Positions 1 through 8,894 of a stretch of 64,000 bases of DNA are shown here, one piece after another. The notes beneath the pieces were generated by a model. The model was not told the origin of the DNA, made no database searches, and saw only the letters and a list, made by a program, of their open reading frames with translations. Made by a program: the position numbers and the translations under genes. How positions within the stretch are numbered: the first letter of the stretch is position 1; each line of letters begins with the position of its first letter. The stretch comes from Sphingobacterium multivorum (GTDB taxonomy: Bacteria > Bacteroidota > Bacteroidia > Sphingobacteriales > Sphingobacteriaceae). The DNA lies in contig NZ_UAUU01000011.1 in assembly GCF_900457465.1 (NCBI RefSeq), forward strand, positions 1,426,001-1,490,000, given 5' to 3'.

Positions 1-941
1 ATACGGGTGCAACATCCATAGCCATTTATGGTGGTGGTGATGGTATGGGGTATGAACAGCAAAAACGGGCCATACGAGAGGGGGTAAATATTATTGTTGC
101 TACGCCGGGAAGGTTGATAAGCCATCTTACCTCCATGAAGATTGATCTCTCTCATTTAAAGCACTTTGTTTTGGATGAAGCCGATAGTATGCTGGATATG
201 GGATTTCAAGACGATATTTTACGTATTGTAAGTTATCTACCGAAGAAAAAGCAGATGCTTTTGTTTTCGGCGACGATGCCGATGAAGATAAGGTCTTTTG
301 CCCGAAAAATTCTGCAAGAGCCTGTGGAAGTTAATATTGCCATTTCTAAACCTTCGGAAGGGATAGATCAACGTGTATATCTTGCGTATGATCAACAGAA
401 AATGGAGCTTCTGAAGAATATACTGAAGGATCCGAACTATGTATCTGTTATTATTTTTGCGTCCCAAAAAACTACGGTCAAACTTCTCGCTCAGGAATTA
501 CAGAAGCAGGGGATTGATGCGGAGGGTTTCCATTCGGATCTCGAGCAGTCGAAACGGGAAGATATCATGGCTAGATTCCGGTCTCGTCAGGTACGGGTAT
601 TGGTAGGGACAGATGTGATATCTCGCGGTATCGATGTGGTGGGGATCAGTTTGGTCGTTAATTACGATGTTCCACCGGATCCGGAAGACTACGTACACCG
701 TATTGGACGTACGGCACGGGCAGCAACTACAGGAACAGCCATTACCTTTGTCAATGAGAAAGACCAAAACCGTTTCGCTCAAATCGAGAATTTAATAGAT
801 TATCCGATTGAAAAACTTCCATTGCCAGAGGGGTTTGAAGCGGGACCTACTTACAATCCTGCCAAAAAGAATCCACAGCATAAGAAGAAGCGTTTCAATA
901 GGAATAAAAATAAAAACTATCAGAAAGCTAAAAGAGCCTGA
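1..941 (+). CDS. DEAD-box ATP-dependent RNA helicase (5' end outside window)
   Basis: ATP-dependent RNA unwinding enzyme, acting in cytoplasmic RNA remodelling such as ribosome assembly, mRNA decay or cold adaptation. The reading frame is open from the first base, so the gene starts upstream; the Q motif and Walker A (motif I) are missing from view. Seen in order: the GG motif region, TPGR (motif Ib), DEAD at about 174-185 (motif II), SAT (motif III), then the second RecA domain with GTDVISRGID (motif V) and HRIGRTAR (motif VI). The last 30 residues are very rich in Lys, Asn and Arg, typical of the RNA-binding tails of RhlE-like helicases in Bacteroidota. The subfamily cannot be fixed from this fragment. 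A strong hairpin terminator follows. Confidence 0.95.
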   Translation, partial: TGATSIAIYGGGDGMGYEQQKRAIREGVNIIVATPGRLISHLTSMKIDLSHLKHFVLDEADSMLDMGFQDDILRIVSYLPKKKQMLLFSATMPMKIRSFARKILQEPVEVNIAISKPSEGIDQRVYLAYDQQKMELLKNILKDPNYVSVIIFASQKTTVKLLAQELQKQGIDAEGFHSDLEQSKREDIMARFRSRQVRVLVGTDVISRGIDVVGISLVVNYDVPPDPEDYVHRIGRTARAATTGTAITFVNEKDQNRFAQIENLIDYPIEKLPLPEGFEAGPTYNPAKKNPQHKKKRFNRNKNKNYQKAKRA

Positions 942-947
942 TTTTAA

Positions 948-990
948 AATACAAAGCCCCCATATGAGAAAAATATGGGGGCTTTGTATT
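948..990. terminator. bidirectional terminator between helicase and VOC gene
   Basis: Perfect 18-bp inverted repeat (948-965 with 973-990), GC-rich centre GGGGGC/GCCCCC, 7-base loop, A-rich on the left and T-rich on the right. It lies between convergent genes and can end both. Confidence 0.9.
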
Positions 991-1013
991 TGAGTATATA
1001 TTGTATTTAACTT

Positions 1014-1379
1014 TTATTCAACAGTCCATACGGCCAATTCATATCCATCAGGATCCTGGAACTGAAATCTTTTTCCTCCGGGAAAGCTAAAAATATCTTT
1101 TAATATGGTCCCGCCAGCACGGATAACCTGATCACGAGTAGCCTGTAGATCGTCGGCATAGATAACGACGAGAATACTGCCATTTCTGGGGTCACCAAGT
1201 GTAAAACCACCATCAACATATTTTCCGCCAAAAGCCGTATATGCTGGTCCGTAATCCGTAAACTCCCAACCGAAACTCGTTGAGTAGAATGCTTTGGCAC
1301 GTTCAAGGTCGCTTGATACAAACTCAAGGTATTGGATCTGCTGGTTGACAAATTTGTTTTCTGTACTGCTATTGCTCAT
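1014..1379 (-). CDS. VOC-family (glyoxalase/bleomycin-resistance fold) protein
   Basis: Small 121-residue single-module member of the vicinal oxygen chelate superfamily. Seen: an N-terminal QIQYLEF strand, DLERAKAFYSTSFGWEF helix, GGFTLGDP, and a C-terminal QDPDGYELAVW segment with the Glu that usually serves as a metal ligand. The two halves follow the beta-alpha-beta-beta-beta pattern of the fold. Members of this class include metal-dependent lyases, dioxygenases and antibiotic-binding proteins; the substrate cannot be told from sequence. The start at 1379 fits the alignment and no longer frame is needed. It is convergent with the helicase gene and shares its terminator. Confidence 0.85.
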   Translation of the reverse strand: MSNSSTENKFVNQQIQYLEFVSSDLERAKAFYSTSFGWEFTDYGPAYTAFGGKYVDGGFTLGDPRNGSILVVIYADDLQATRDQVIRAGGTILKDIFSFPGGKRFQFQDPDGYELAVWTVE

Positions 1380-1516
1380 AACGGAACTATCTATTTAATG
1401 TATATATAATAAATTGCTTGACCGGTTGTGCCGGTTTTGGAATTAAAACCCGAATCGTTTCATAAATATAATGCTTTGTTGAAAATGACACACATTTTTC
1501 TTTTCAACATGTTTTT

Positions 1517-1546
1517 TCGGGGCTACCTGTTTATCGGGGCTACCTG
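1517..1546. repeat. two 13-bp direct repeats, period 17
   Basis: The 13-mer TCGGGGCTACCTG occurs at 1517-1529 and again at 1534-1546 in the non-coding stretch between the VOC and EamA genes. No function is evident; it may be a small local duplication. Confidence 0.6.
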
Positions 1547-1568
1547 CTTGACACAAGGAGGAAACAAT

Positions 1569-1605
1569 ATTCATTTCCCAATCTTCGTTGGACTGGGAAA
1601 TGAAT
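1569..1605. terminator. hairpin downstream of EamA gene
   Basis: 12-bp perfect inverted repeat (1569-1580 with 1594-1605), loop of 13. It lies just past the stop of the minus-strand EamA gene. The T-tract on that side is weak, so it is a possible rather than certain terminator. Confidence 0.45.
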
Positions 1606-1613
1606 GGAGGTTG

Positions 1614-2483
1614 TTAAGCGCTCTTTTTACTGCTGATCCAATACTGCAATAACACAGATGAAACAACCAAAAACAGTCCAACATAGAAGGATAGGTTTAA
1701 TTCTCTTGCTTCATTAAGAAGTAAAAATGCAATCAAAATAGCATATACTGGCTCAAGATTTAAGCTTAAGTTCAATGTAAATGCTGATATCTTCTTTAAG
1801 ATTTCTGTAAATGCGAGATAGACTCCCACAGTGCAACATAAAGATAGGATGATCAGATAGAAAATATCCAGGGCATTGGGAATGAAAGTGCTGATTGGAT
1901 AGTGCTGAATGTAAAAAGGAAGTAGACATGCCAGCCCTATTGTTCCACCGATCATTTGATAATAATTAATGCATATTGCATTGTACTTTTTGGTCAATTT
2001 TTCATTGTGAACCGCATAGAGTGAGGCAAAAGCCGGAGAAATTATCCCTAAGACTATGCCAAGCTGGTGTGAGGTATCGAAGTGAAATATCAGTGCTATC
2101 CCACACAACGTAAGTCCACTCAACAGAAGTTCAGACAATCTAAATTTCGTTTTATTGATCATCGGTGCAAAAATAGCGGTAAAAAAACTTGCCATACAGT
2201 AGAAGATTACGCCGATGGAAATGTTTGAATATTTGATGCTAGCATAGAATAATAGCCAGGATGCTGTCAAAAGTAGCCCATTTTTTGCAATATGCAGTTT
2301 CTCTTTGAAAGTAAAATCTGTAGGTATTTTATACCATTTTAGAATAAAAAATAGGATAGCGGCAGCTAAAAATACACGGTACCATGTGAGTATCCCCTCG
2401 TTGAGTGAAATCACTTTTCCAAATACGCCAGATAGTCCCAGGCACAGCACAGCAAGGTGCAGCATGAAATATGAATGTTTCAT
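1614..2483 (-). CDS. EamA/DMT-superfamily transporter
   Basis: Inner-membrane transporter of the drug/metabolite superfamily. The 289 residues form about ten hydrophobic helices in two halves; the second half carries the characteristic NLEPVYAILIAFLLLNE stretch of EamA domains. The start chosen is the ATG at 2483 (MKHSYF), which has a GGAAGA ribosome-binding site about 10 bases upstream; a TTG nine codons further up is less likely. These carriers usually export amino acids, purines or other metabolites, but no substrate can be assigned. It appears to be a single-gene unit. Confidence 0.85.
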   Translation of the reverse strand: MKHSYFMLHLAVLCLGLSGVFGKVISLNEGILTWYRVFLAAAILFFILKWYKIPTDFTFKEKLHIAKNGLLLTASWLLFYASIKYSNISIGVIFYCMASFFTAIFAPMINKTKFRLSELLLSGLTLCGIALIFHFDTSHQLGIVLGIISPAFASLYAVHNEKLTKKYNAICINYYQMIGGTIGLACLLPFYIQHYPISTFIPNALDIFYLIILSLCCTVGVYLAFTEILKKISAFTLNLSLNLEPVYAILIAFLLLNEARELNLSFYVGLFLVVSSVLLQYWISSKKSA

Positions 2484-2712
2484 AAGAAATTGTCTTCCAG
2501 TTCCGCCCAATAAGGACGAAAGATGTTAAATAATAAAATTGATAGAAAATAAGAAGCACAGCAAATCGGTCCATTTCTGGTATTGGGCTTCAGTAATATC
2601 GGGAAAAAATATTACGCTACTGGAGGAGGAAGACAACTCGTTCTATTCATCATATTTGTATTTACCCGAAGATAGGGAATTTTGGGCGCAGCTGCAAAAA
2701 AGTAATGAAAAA

Positions 2713-2741
2713 GCCCCTAGGAAGTTTTTGCTTCTAGGGGC
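2713..2741 (-). terminator. terminator of the efflux lipoprotein gene
   Basis: GCCCCTAG-type stem (2713-2724 with 2731-2741, one bulged base), followed on the minus strand by TTTTT. It sits about 50 bases past the stop of the NodT-like gene. Confidence 0.8.
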
Positions 2742-2788
2742 GTATATTTATTCAGTTGCCTTTATTTTGTGCTTTTTATTTTCTGCTT

Positions 2789-4225
2789 TTATGGCGTATT
2801 TGGCGGTAAAGTATCCGTTCCGCCCCCCAGTGCACGGTAAAGATCTATGGCCGCATTGAGCTTTTCCCGTTTTACTGTAATACGTTCCAAATCATTTTGA
2901 AGTGCATTGTTTTGGGCAGTTATCACTTCCAAATAGTTTGCCATCCCACTTTTGTAAAGTAAGGCCGCATCAGCGGTGGCTTTGGCGAGGGCATTTGATT
3001 TGGCGTGGATAAGTCGCAGGCGCTGTTCTGTATGTTTGATTTTTGCCAAGGTATCAGAAACTTCCGAAACTGCGACCATAACCGACTGTTTAAACTGCAA
3101 AGCTATCTTTTCGCGTTCGATGACCGATATCTCATAGTTTGTTTTCAAGGCCCCTTTCTGAAAAATCGGTTGAGCAATATTCCCTGCTATTGTTTTCACA
3201 ATAGAACCCGGTAGATCAAACCATTTGCTAAATTGAATGGAGTTTGTACCAATGGATGGAGTCAAGCTTATGGAGGGGTACATTGCTGCTTTAGCGAGTC
3301 CCATTCTGCTTGTCGCAGCCACAACAGCGTATTCAGCTGCTCTGACATCTGGTCTGCGGCTTAATAGTTCGGCCGGTACCCCTGCGGCAAGTCCGTCTCC
3401 AACAATCGTATCATCTAAACTTGCTGTACGTTGGATGCCCTCGGGGAAACCTCCGCAAAGAATGCTCAGTGCATTTTCTTCGACCGCCATATTTTGATGG
3501 GCTAGGGGAATTAATAATTCAGCAGTTTTCTTCTGAGCTTCGGCTTGCTCCACAGCAAGCGAACTGACCAGTGATGAGTTGTATTGCAAACGTATCATAT
3601 TCAGTGTGCTATCGCTCAATTGAACATTTCTTTGTGCAATCTTAAGCTGTTCATCCAAAGCAATCAGATTGTAATATGACTGGATGACCTGTACAATAAC
3701 CCGGGTTTTCAAAGCCGATAAATTTTCCTTTTGGCCAAAAAAATTAGCCAAGGATTCTTCTTTTTGCATTTTTACCTTTCCCCATATATCGGCTTCCCAA
3801 GACAATCTGAGCGTAGCACTATAATCGTCCATATGAGGCGTCCCGATAAATTGGTCACTTAGTGAGCCATTTAAAGAGTTGCTCGATAACCAGGTTCTAT
3901 TCGCTCCAATACTTAAATCAGCTGTTGGTAGTAATCCTTTCTTAGACTGCTTGTACGCGAGTTCCAATTGTTGCATGTTCAGGAGTGCTACATTGACGTC
4001 CGTATTATTGGACAAAGCCTTTTCAATGAGTGATGTCAACAGGGGATCCTGTACAAAGTTACGCCAGGATAGCTGTAGCGTATCAGACGTCACGACAACC
4101 TCGCTGTTTTTGAAATTTTCGGGCATTGCTATCTCCTGACGGGTGTATTTTTTGCCCACGCTGCATGCGGACAACAACAGGGTAGTGCTTGCGAAAATTG
4201 TTATATAGTGATGAAATTTTTTCAT
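2789..4225 (-). CDS. NodT-family outer-membrane efflux lipoprotein (TolC-like)
   Basis: Outer-membrane channel component of a tripartite RND efflux pump. The 478 residues start with a lipoprotein signal peptide ending in LLSAC (lipidated Cys about residue 21), then two outer-membrane-efflux repeats of long alpha-helices and short strands, typical of CusC/OprM/NodT proteins (usual length 450-490). The motif LSRRPDVRAAE, highly typical of the family, is present near residue 290. The frame is intact. It begins 1 base after the pump remnant's stop, so it was the last gene of a membrane-fusion protein / pump / channel operon. The pump is now only a C-terminal fragment, and no membrane-fusion protein is present, so this channel is probably orphaned or serves another pump. 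Confidence 0.93.
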   Translation of the reverse strand: MKKFHHYITIFASTTLLLSACSVGKKYTRQEIAMPENFKNSEVVVTSDTLQLSWRNFVQDPLLTSLIEKALSNNTDVNVALLNMQQLELAYKQSKKGLLPTADLSIGANRTWLSSNSLNGSLSDQFIGTPHMDDYSATLRLSWEADIWGKVKMQKEESLANFFGQKENLSALKTRVIVQVIQSYYNLIALDEQLKIAQRNVQLSDSTLNMIRLQYNSSLVSSLAVEQAEAQKKTAELLIPLAHQNMAVEENALSILCGGFPEGIQRTASLDDTIVGDGLAAGVPAELLSRRPDVRAAEYAVVAATSRMGLAKAAMYPSISLTPSIGTNSIQFSKWFDLPGSIVKTIAGNIAQPIFQKGALKTNYEISVIEREKIALQFKQSVMVAVSEVSDTLAKIKHTEQRLRLIHAKSNALAKATADAALLYKSGMANYLEVITAQNNALQNDLERITVKREKLNAAIDLYRALGGGTDTLPPNTP

Positions 4226-4226
4226 T

Positions 4227-5278
4227 TTAATCGTTTGTATTGTGTACTGTATTGTCCGTAAGTTTTTTACCCGAAACTTTTTCTTGCAAATATTGGAACA
4301 CCAGGTATAGTAATGGTATAATAATTACCCCAAGGATAACACCGCTTAACATACCCATTGCTGCTCCTGTACTGATGGAATGGTTACCTGTAGCCGTTCC
4401 GCCGGTCGCAAACATCAAGGGGACCATACCCGCAATGAAAGCCAATGAAGTCATCAAGATTGGGCGTAGACGAGCTCTTGCGCCTTCTAAAGCCGAATCA
4501 ATGAGTGAGGAGCCTGCTCTTCTCCGCTGTAAAGCAAATTCAACAATCAAAATGGCATTTTTTGCCAAAAGACCGATGAGCATGATCAAGCCGACCTGGA
4601 CGTAGATATTGTTGTCCAATCCAATAGCACGTGTTCCTAGGAAAGAGCCGATCATCCCTGTTGGGATTGATAACAGGACGGCAAGAGGCAATAAGTAACT
4701 TTCGTACTGTGCTGATAGTAAGAAATAGACAAATAGCAAGCTTAATGCTAGGATAAGTACGGTTTGATTGCCTGATGACTTCTCTTCCAAACTAAGTCCT
4801 GTCCATTCGTAGCTGTAGTCTCCCGGTAACTTGGTCAATACATTTTTCTCCAATGTTTCCATGATAGCACCATTACTGATACCAGGCGTACTAACAACGT
4901 TTATCGTGAGCGAATTGTATAAATTATAACGGGTTACCGACTCAGGACCATACACTTTACGAAGTGTGACCAAGGTATTTACAGGGACCATTTGGCCAAG
5001 ATTATTCTTGACAAATATTTCGTTGAATGCTTCTTTATCGGTTCTATAAATGCCATCAGCTTTAACTGCTATCCGATAGAATTTACCGAAACGATTGAAA
5101 TTCAATGATTGGTCACCCGCAAAGTAAGTTTGAACGGACGAAAGCATTTCACTGACATCAGCCAAGTTGGGCCGCTTTGTCTTCATCTACTTCTAACTCC
5201 ATCTGTGGATAATCTGCTCTGAACATGGTATAGGCAAATTGCACTCCCGGTTGTTTCATAATCTGCTAGGTCAATAGG
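4227..5278 (-). pseudogene. remnant of RND (HAE1/AcrB-type) efflux pump, C-terminal third
   Basis: An intact pump has about 1050 residues; here an open frame of 319 residues (4227-5186) covers the second porter half, the last membrane helices (SAQYESYLLPL, AKNAILIVEFA, GARARLRPILMTS) and the C-terminus. Upstream of its ATG, another frame continues the family sequence back to about 5278 (VQFAYTMFRADYPQ, then DEDKAAQLG), so there is a frameshift near 5160-5170, an in-frame TAG near 5262, and then family sequence ends. The remaining ~700 codons and the membrane-fusion gene are missing. The two frames meet at a CAACTTGGC repeat unit, so loss of one unit of a short duplication is a plausible cause (inference). 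The pump cannot function. Confidence 0.88.
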
Positions 5279-5483
5279 GTGTCGCCGTTTGCGTGTTAGA
5301 TGTAATACCATTCGAACCGAGAGCAATAAGTTTTATCAAAATAGCGGTTTTATACTAAAAAAGGAGCAGAAAGTTTTTGATTCTTTGCTTTAAAAGGTGA
5401 ACTTTAGCCCAAATAGATATCGAGACCATCAAACATTCTACCTGTATCGACTGTTGATTTCTCGAAGACCCGACTTAGATAAA

Positions 5484-8039
5484 ATGAGAAGAATCTTTAC
5501 ATTAATTGCCTGTTGCTGTGTTTTTAATTCGCATGCGCAGCGTATGGACAGTATTACCACGGTGATCGCACCTGAGTATGACCGAGTGGGATTATTGCAT
5601 CGATTTTGGCTTGGAGATAGTTACCGTAAATTATACAATACTCCTGTTAAGATGCGTGTGATGGATCTCGCTACAGAGCGAGGTGGACTTCAGATCGTCA
5701 AGTTGGGCGGCGGAATGCAGACCCAGTCGCTTCGACTGGTAGATTCTTCGGGTAGGGAGTGGGTTCTCAGGTCCATTCAGAAATATCCTGAACGCAGTCT
5801 CCCGGAAAGCCTCCGAAAGACATTTGCAAAAGATATTGTACAGGATCAGATTTCGATACATCATCCATTTGGAGCATTGACCGTTCCGCCATTTAACAAA
5901 GCCTTAGGAATTCCTTCAGCCTCGCCGGAACTGGTTTTTGTGGGAGATGATCCAAGGTTTGGCGAGTATCGTGAGGTATTTAAGAATAGGGCCTATATGT
6001 TTGAGGCGCGTACCCCTTTTGAGGATCAAAAAACGGATAATAGCGCAAAAGTCATGCGTAAAGTGTTGGAAGACAATGATACACAAATTGATCAGAAGCT
6101 CACACTACGTGCACGATTGTTAGATTTTACGTTGGGCGACTGGGATCGCCATCAAGACAACTGGCGTTGGGACCCCGAAAAAGAAAAAGGTAAAAAGATC
6201 TATACGCCTGTCCCTAGAGATAGGGATAAGGTGTATTATAAAACTTCGGGGGTATTTCCAACATTACTTTCCTATCAATGGTTGAAGGCCCATTTGCAAC
6301 CCTTTAGTCCACATATCCGAAATGTGCCCCATTGGAATTTTAATGCAAGTACTTTTGATCATTTTTTTCTCACGCATCTTACGGTGGACGAGTGGATTGA
6401 CGAAATACAATTTGTTCAGAAAACATTGACGGATTCGTTGATTCATCAGGCTATGTTAACGATGCCTGATACCATTGTGAAAATGAGCGCGAATGAACTG
6501 GAAACAAATATTCGTTCAAGAAGGGACGAACTGATGGAAAGTGGATTAACCTACTACCGATTTCTAGCCCGTGTCGTTGAACTACCATTGTCCGCCAAAT
6601 CTGAATTTGTAGATGTCGATTACAATAGTGATGGTTCGGTCACTGTCAATATCCATAACAAGAAAAAGGATGGCACCGAAGGGCGAAAATTGCTAAAACG
6701 TACTTTTGTACCTGATCAGACCAAAGAAGTTCGCATATATGGTATATCGGGCGCTGATGAATATAAGTTCCATGGATCGGGCAAATCGCCCATAAAGGTT
6801 CGGATTATTGGTGGTGATGGTCAGGATTTGTACCGTACAACAGACAAATTTGCCAATGGCAGCAAAGTTTATATCTATGATGGTAAAGAGCAGGTTCAGG
6901 GTACTATCCAGGTTGATGATGCTATTCATCTGAAATTGAGCAAAGACAGCGCTGTCCATACGTTTGACTATGACAATTTTGTCTATGATCGTAAAGGAGT
7001 TGTTTTTAATTTGGACTATGGCGTTGACCGCGGACTTATTTTTGGACTGGGGTATATGATCGAAAATCAAGGATTCAGAAAGAAACCTTATGCGTATAGG
7101 CATGAGTTTCTTGCCAGTTATTTGACCGGTCGCGAATCATTTATGTTTGATTACAAAGGTAATTATAAGGAACTCATTGCAGGGCATGATCTTTACATTC
7201 ATCTTTCATCCCTTGGGCCCAAAAACCTGAGCAACTTCTTTGGGTATGGAAATAATACCATTTTTGATAAATCGGATTCAAAGCGCATTTCCTATTACCG
7301 AAATCGATTTGATCTTGTGAATGGTGATATTTTTCTAGAAAGATACCTAGCCCCCAAATTCAAGGTTTTCTATGGATCCTCCTCCGAATATTATAATAGT
7401 AAAGAATTAAATAATGTTGGACGATACTTTGAAGAGTTTCATGAAAAATATCCTTCGGAGCCTATCTACGGTAGTAATTTTTTCACTGGGGTCACCACTG
7501 GTATAGATTACGATACCCGCGATAATATCAGTAATCCAAAATCGGGAGTACATTTTCACACTAGATTGGGGTGGAATGCTGAAATCGGAGGGGAGGGCCG
7601 CAACTATACAAAATTACAGCATTCCATGAGTTTTTATAAAACGGTTGCCGACAACTATATTACTTTTGCTAATCGTGTGGGATTTGATGCGGTATGGGGA
7701 GATCCCTATTTTTATCAGCACGCACAAATTGGAGGAGAAATGAGCTTAAGAGGGTATAATTCTCGGCGATTTACTGGGAAAACAGCGCTTTATAATAATT
7801 TTGACATGCGATTGAAATTATTTAGCTACTCTTCTTATATCGTTCCTGGAACAGTCGGGGCAATTGGTTTCTATGATATAGGAAGAGTCTGGATGAGTCA
7901 TGAAAATTCCAATGACTGGCATATGGGATATGGTGGCGGAATTTATTTTATGCCAGGAGATCTATTAACTATTCAAGGAGTAATAGGGTTCAGTAAAGAA
8001 GCAACCTTGCCTTATCTCCGAATTGGACTTTCTTTTTAA
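5484..8039 (+). CDS. secreted kinase-like domain fused to BamA/Omp85-type barrel
   Basis: 851 residues starting at ATG 5484 with a clear signal peptide ending SHAQ; a GTG 29 codons upstream gives a poor N-terminus. The C-terminal ~330 residues look like a surface-antigen (D15/Omp85, BamA/TamA) beta-barrel: TGIDYDTRDNISNPKSG, the GGEMSLRGY loop equivalent to the RGF/Y signature, and a final Phe. The middle (about residues 60-270) carries VLRSIQK, GDWDRHQDNW and PVPRDRD, spaced like the ATP-binding Lys, catalytic DRHxxN loop and metal-binding acid of PI3K/HipA/FAM20-like kinases. In related Bacteroidota proteins this part follows a calcineurin-like phosphoesterase domain, which is absent here. 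Kinase activity is an inference from motif order only. A LuxR regulator follows 29 bases later. Confidence 0.8.
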   Translation: MRRIFTLIACCCVFNSHAQRMDSITTVIAPEYDRVGLLHRFWLGDSYRKLYNTPVKMRVMDLATERGGLQIVKLGGGMQTQSLRLVDSSGREWVLRSIQKYPERSLPESLRKTFAKDIVQDQISIHHPFGALTVPPFNKALGIPSASPELVFVGDDPRFGEYREVFKNRAYMFEARTPFEDQKTDNSAKVMRKVLEDNDTQIDQKLTLRARLLDFTLGDWDRHQDNWRWDPEKEKGKKIYTPVPRDRDKVYYKTSGVFPTLLSYQWLKAHLQPFSPHIRNVPHWNFNASTFDHFFLTHLTVDEWIDEIQFVQKTLTDSLIHQAMLTMPDTIVKMSANELETNIRSRRDELMESGLTYYRFLARVVELPLSAKSEFVDVDYNSDGSVTVNIHNKKKDGTEGRKLLKRTFVPDQTKEVRIYGISGADEYKFHGSGKSPIKVRIIGGDGQDLYRTTDKFANGSKVYIYDGKEQVQGTIQVDDAIHLKLSKDSAVHTFDYDNFVYDRKGVVFNLDYGVDRGLIFGLGYMIENQGFRKKPYAYRHEFLASYLTGRESFMFDYKGNYKELIAGHDLYIHLSSLGPKNLSNFFGYGNNTIFDKSDSKRISYYRNRFDLVNGDIFLERYLAPKFKVFYGSSSEYYNSKELNNVGRYFEEFHEKYPSEPIYGSNFFTGVTTGIDYDTRDNISNPKSGVHFHTRLGWNAEIGGEGRNYTKLQHSMSFYKTVADNYITFANRVGFDAVWGDPYFYQHAQIGGEMSLRGYNSRRFTGKTALYNNFDMRLKLFSYSSYIVPGTVGAIGFYDIGRVWMSHENSNDWHMGYGGGIYFMPGDLLTIQGVIGFSKEATLPYLRIGLSF

Positions 8040-8068
8040 AGACCTAAAACGAAGCTTTTAAGTATAAA

Positions 8069-8848
8069 ATGAAATCGGAGATCAAAAAAAAATTAGATAG
8101 AAATTTTGCTGAGCGTAGATTACGAAATAGCAACATCGATTTATCTGTGTTAAAACACTATAAGAGTTACGCAAAAACTTTTGCCGACATTCATAACGGT
8201 ATAGTCGTACTGAGTGACCTGACGGCAAAATGGAGTTATACCTATATGGGGACAATTGCAGAACGACTTTACCTTCCTTCATATGACAAGAAGCTGGAAA
8301 TAAACGGTATTTGGGAAGATTTTCTTCTCGAACGTGTTTACCCCGATGATTTGGCCATTAAGCATGCTTTGGAGCTTCAATTTCTCAACTTGGTCAAAAA
8401 AAAGGATCTGGCGGAGCGATTCAATTATCAAGCAAACAGTATACTTCGGGTCGAAGGGAGAGAGGGGCAAATCATCCAGCTGTCCCATCAGATTTTTTAC
8501 TTGGACACCCCAGGACCGGAATTCCCCCAGCTGGCTTTATGCTGTTATACCTTACTACCAGAAACTGAAACTTCAATCAATCTTCGAAATTATATCCTCA
8601 ATCAGGTAACAGGCGTAGTCCATCACTTAGATGGCTATGGTGCGAAAACTTCGATTAGTACACGAGAGAAAGAAATTTTAAGCTGCATCAAGGAGGGGAT
8701 GATTAGTAAACGAATTGCCGAAAAACTAGGGTTGAGCATTAATACCGTTAACAGGCATCGGCAAAATATACTCCAAAAGCTTCGTGTACGAAATTCATAT
8801 GAAGCAGTGAGTGTGTTTAACAAGATGCAGCAGGACATACTGACTTAA
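8069..8848 (+). CDS. LuxR-type (GerE) transcription regulator with PAS-like N-terminus
   Basis: 259 residues. The C-terminal 65 residues are a LuxR/GerE helix-turn-helix: ISTREKEILSCIKEG, SKRIAEKLGLSINTVNRHRQNILQKL. The N-terminal ~180 residues resemble the PAS-like sensor part common in Bacteroidota regulators that answer to small molecules or act without a phosphorylated receiver; no receiver Asp motif is seen. It lies 29 bases after the Omp85-type gene on the same strand, probably cotranscribed, and ends in a strong terminator. Its targets are unknown. Confidence 0.85.
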   Translation: MKSEIKKKLDRNFAERRLRNSNIDLSVLKHYKSYAKTFADIHNGIVVLSDLTAKWSYTYMGTIAERLYLPSYDKKLEINGIWEDFLLERVYPDDLAIKHALELQFLNLVKKKDLAERFNYQANSILRVEGREGQIIQLSHQIFYLDTPGPEFPQLALCCYTLLPETETSINLRNYILNQVTGVVHHLDGYGAKTSISTREKEILSCIKEGMISKRIAEKLGLSINTVNRHRQNILQKLRVRNSYEAVSVFNKMQQDILT

Positions 8849-8851
8849 GAT

Positions 8852-8886
8852 GACGCCCGTCTATGGGGCTGTCTTAGACGGGCGTC
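8852..8886. terminator. bidirectional terminator
   Basis: Perfect 12-bp GC-rich stem (8852-8863 with 8875-8886), 11-base loop, then a T-tract at 8890-8896, between convergent genes. Confidence 0.9.
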
Positions 8887-8894
8887 GATATTTT

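Noticed and set aside
2539-2859. 106-codon plus-strand frame
   Set aside because: It runs through a terminator hairpin at 2713-2741 and overlaps the end of the NodT gene; no family resemblance.
5280-5350. Minus-strand 20-codon tail ending GITSNTQTATPY
   Set aside because: Looks protein-like but is too short to name; may be the end of a lost gene upstream of the RND remnant or chance.
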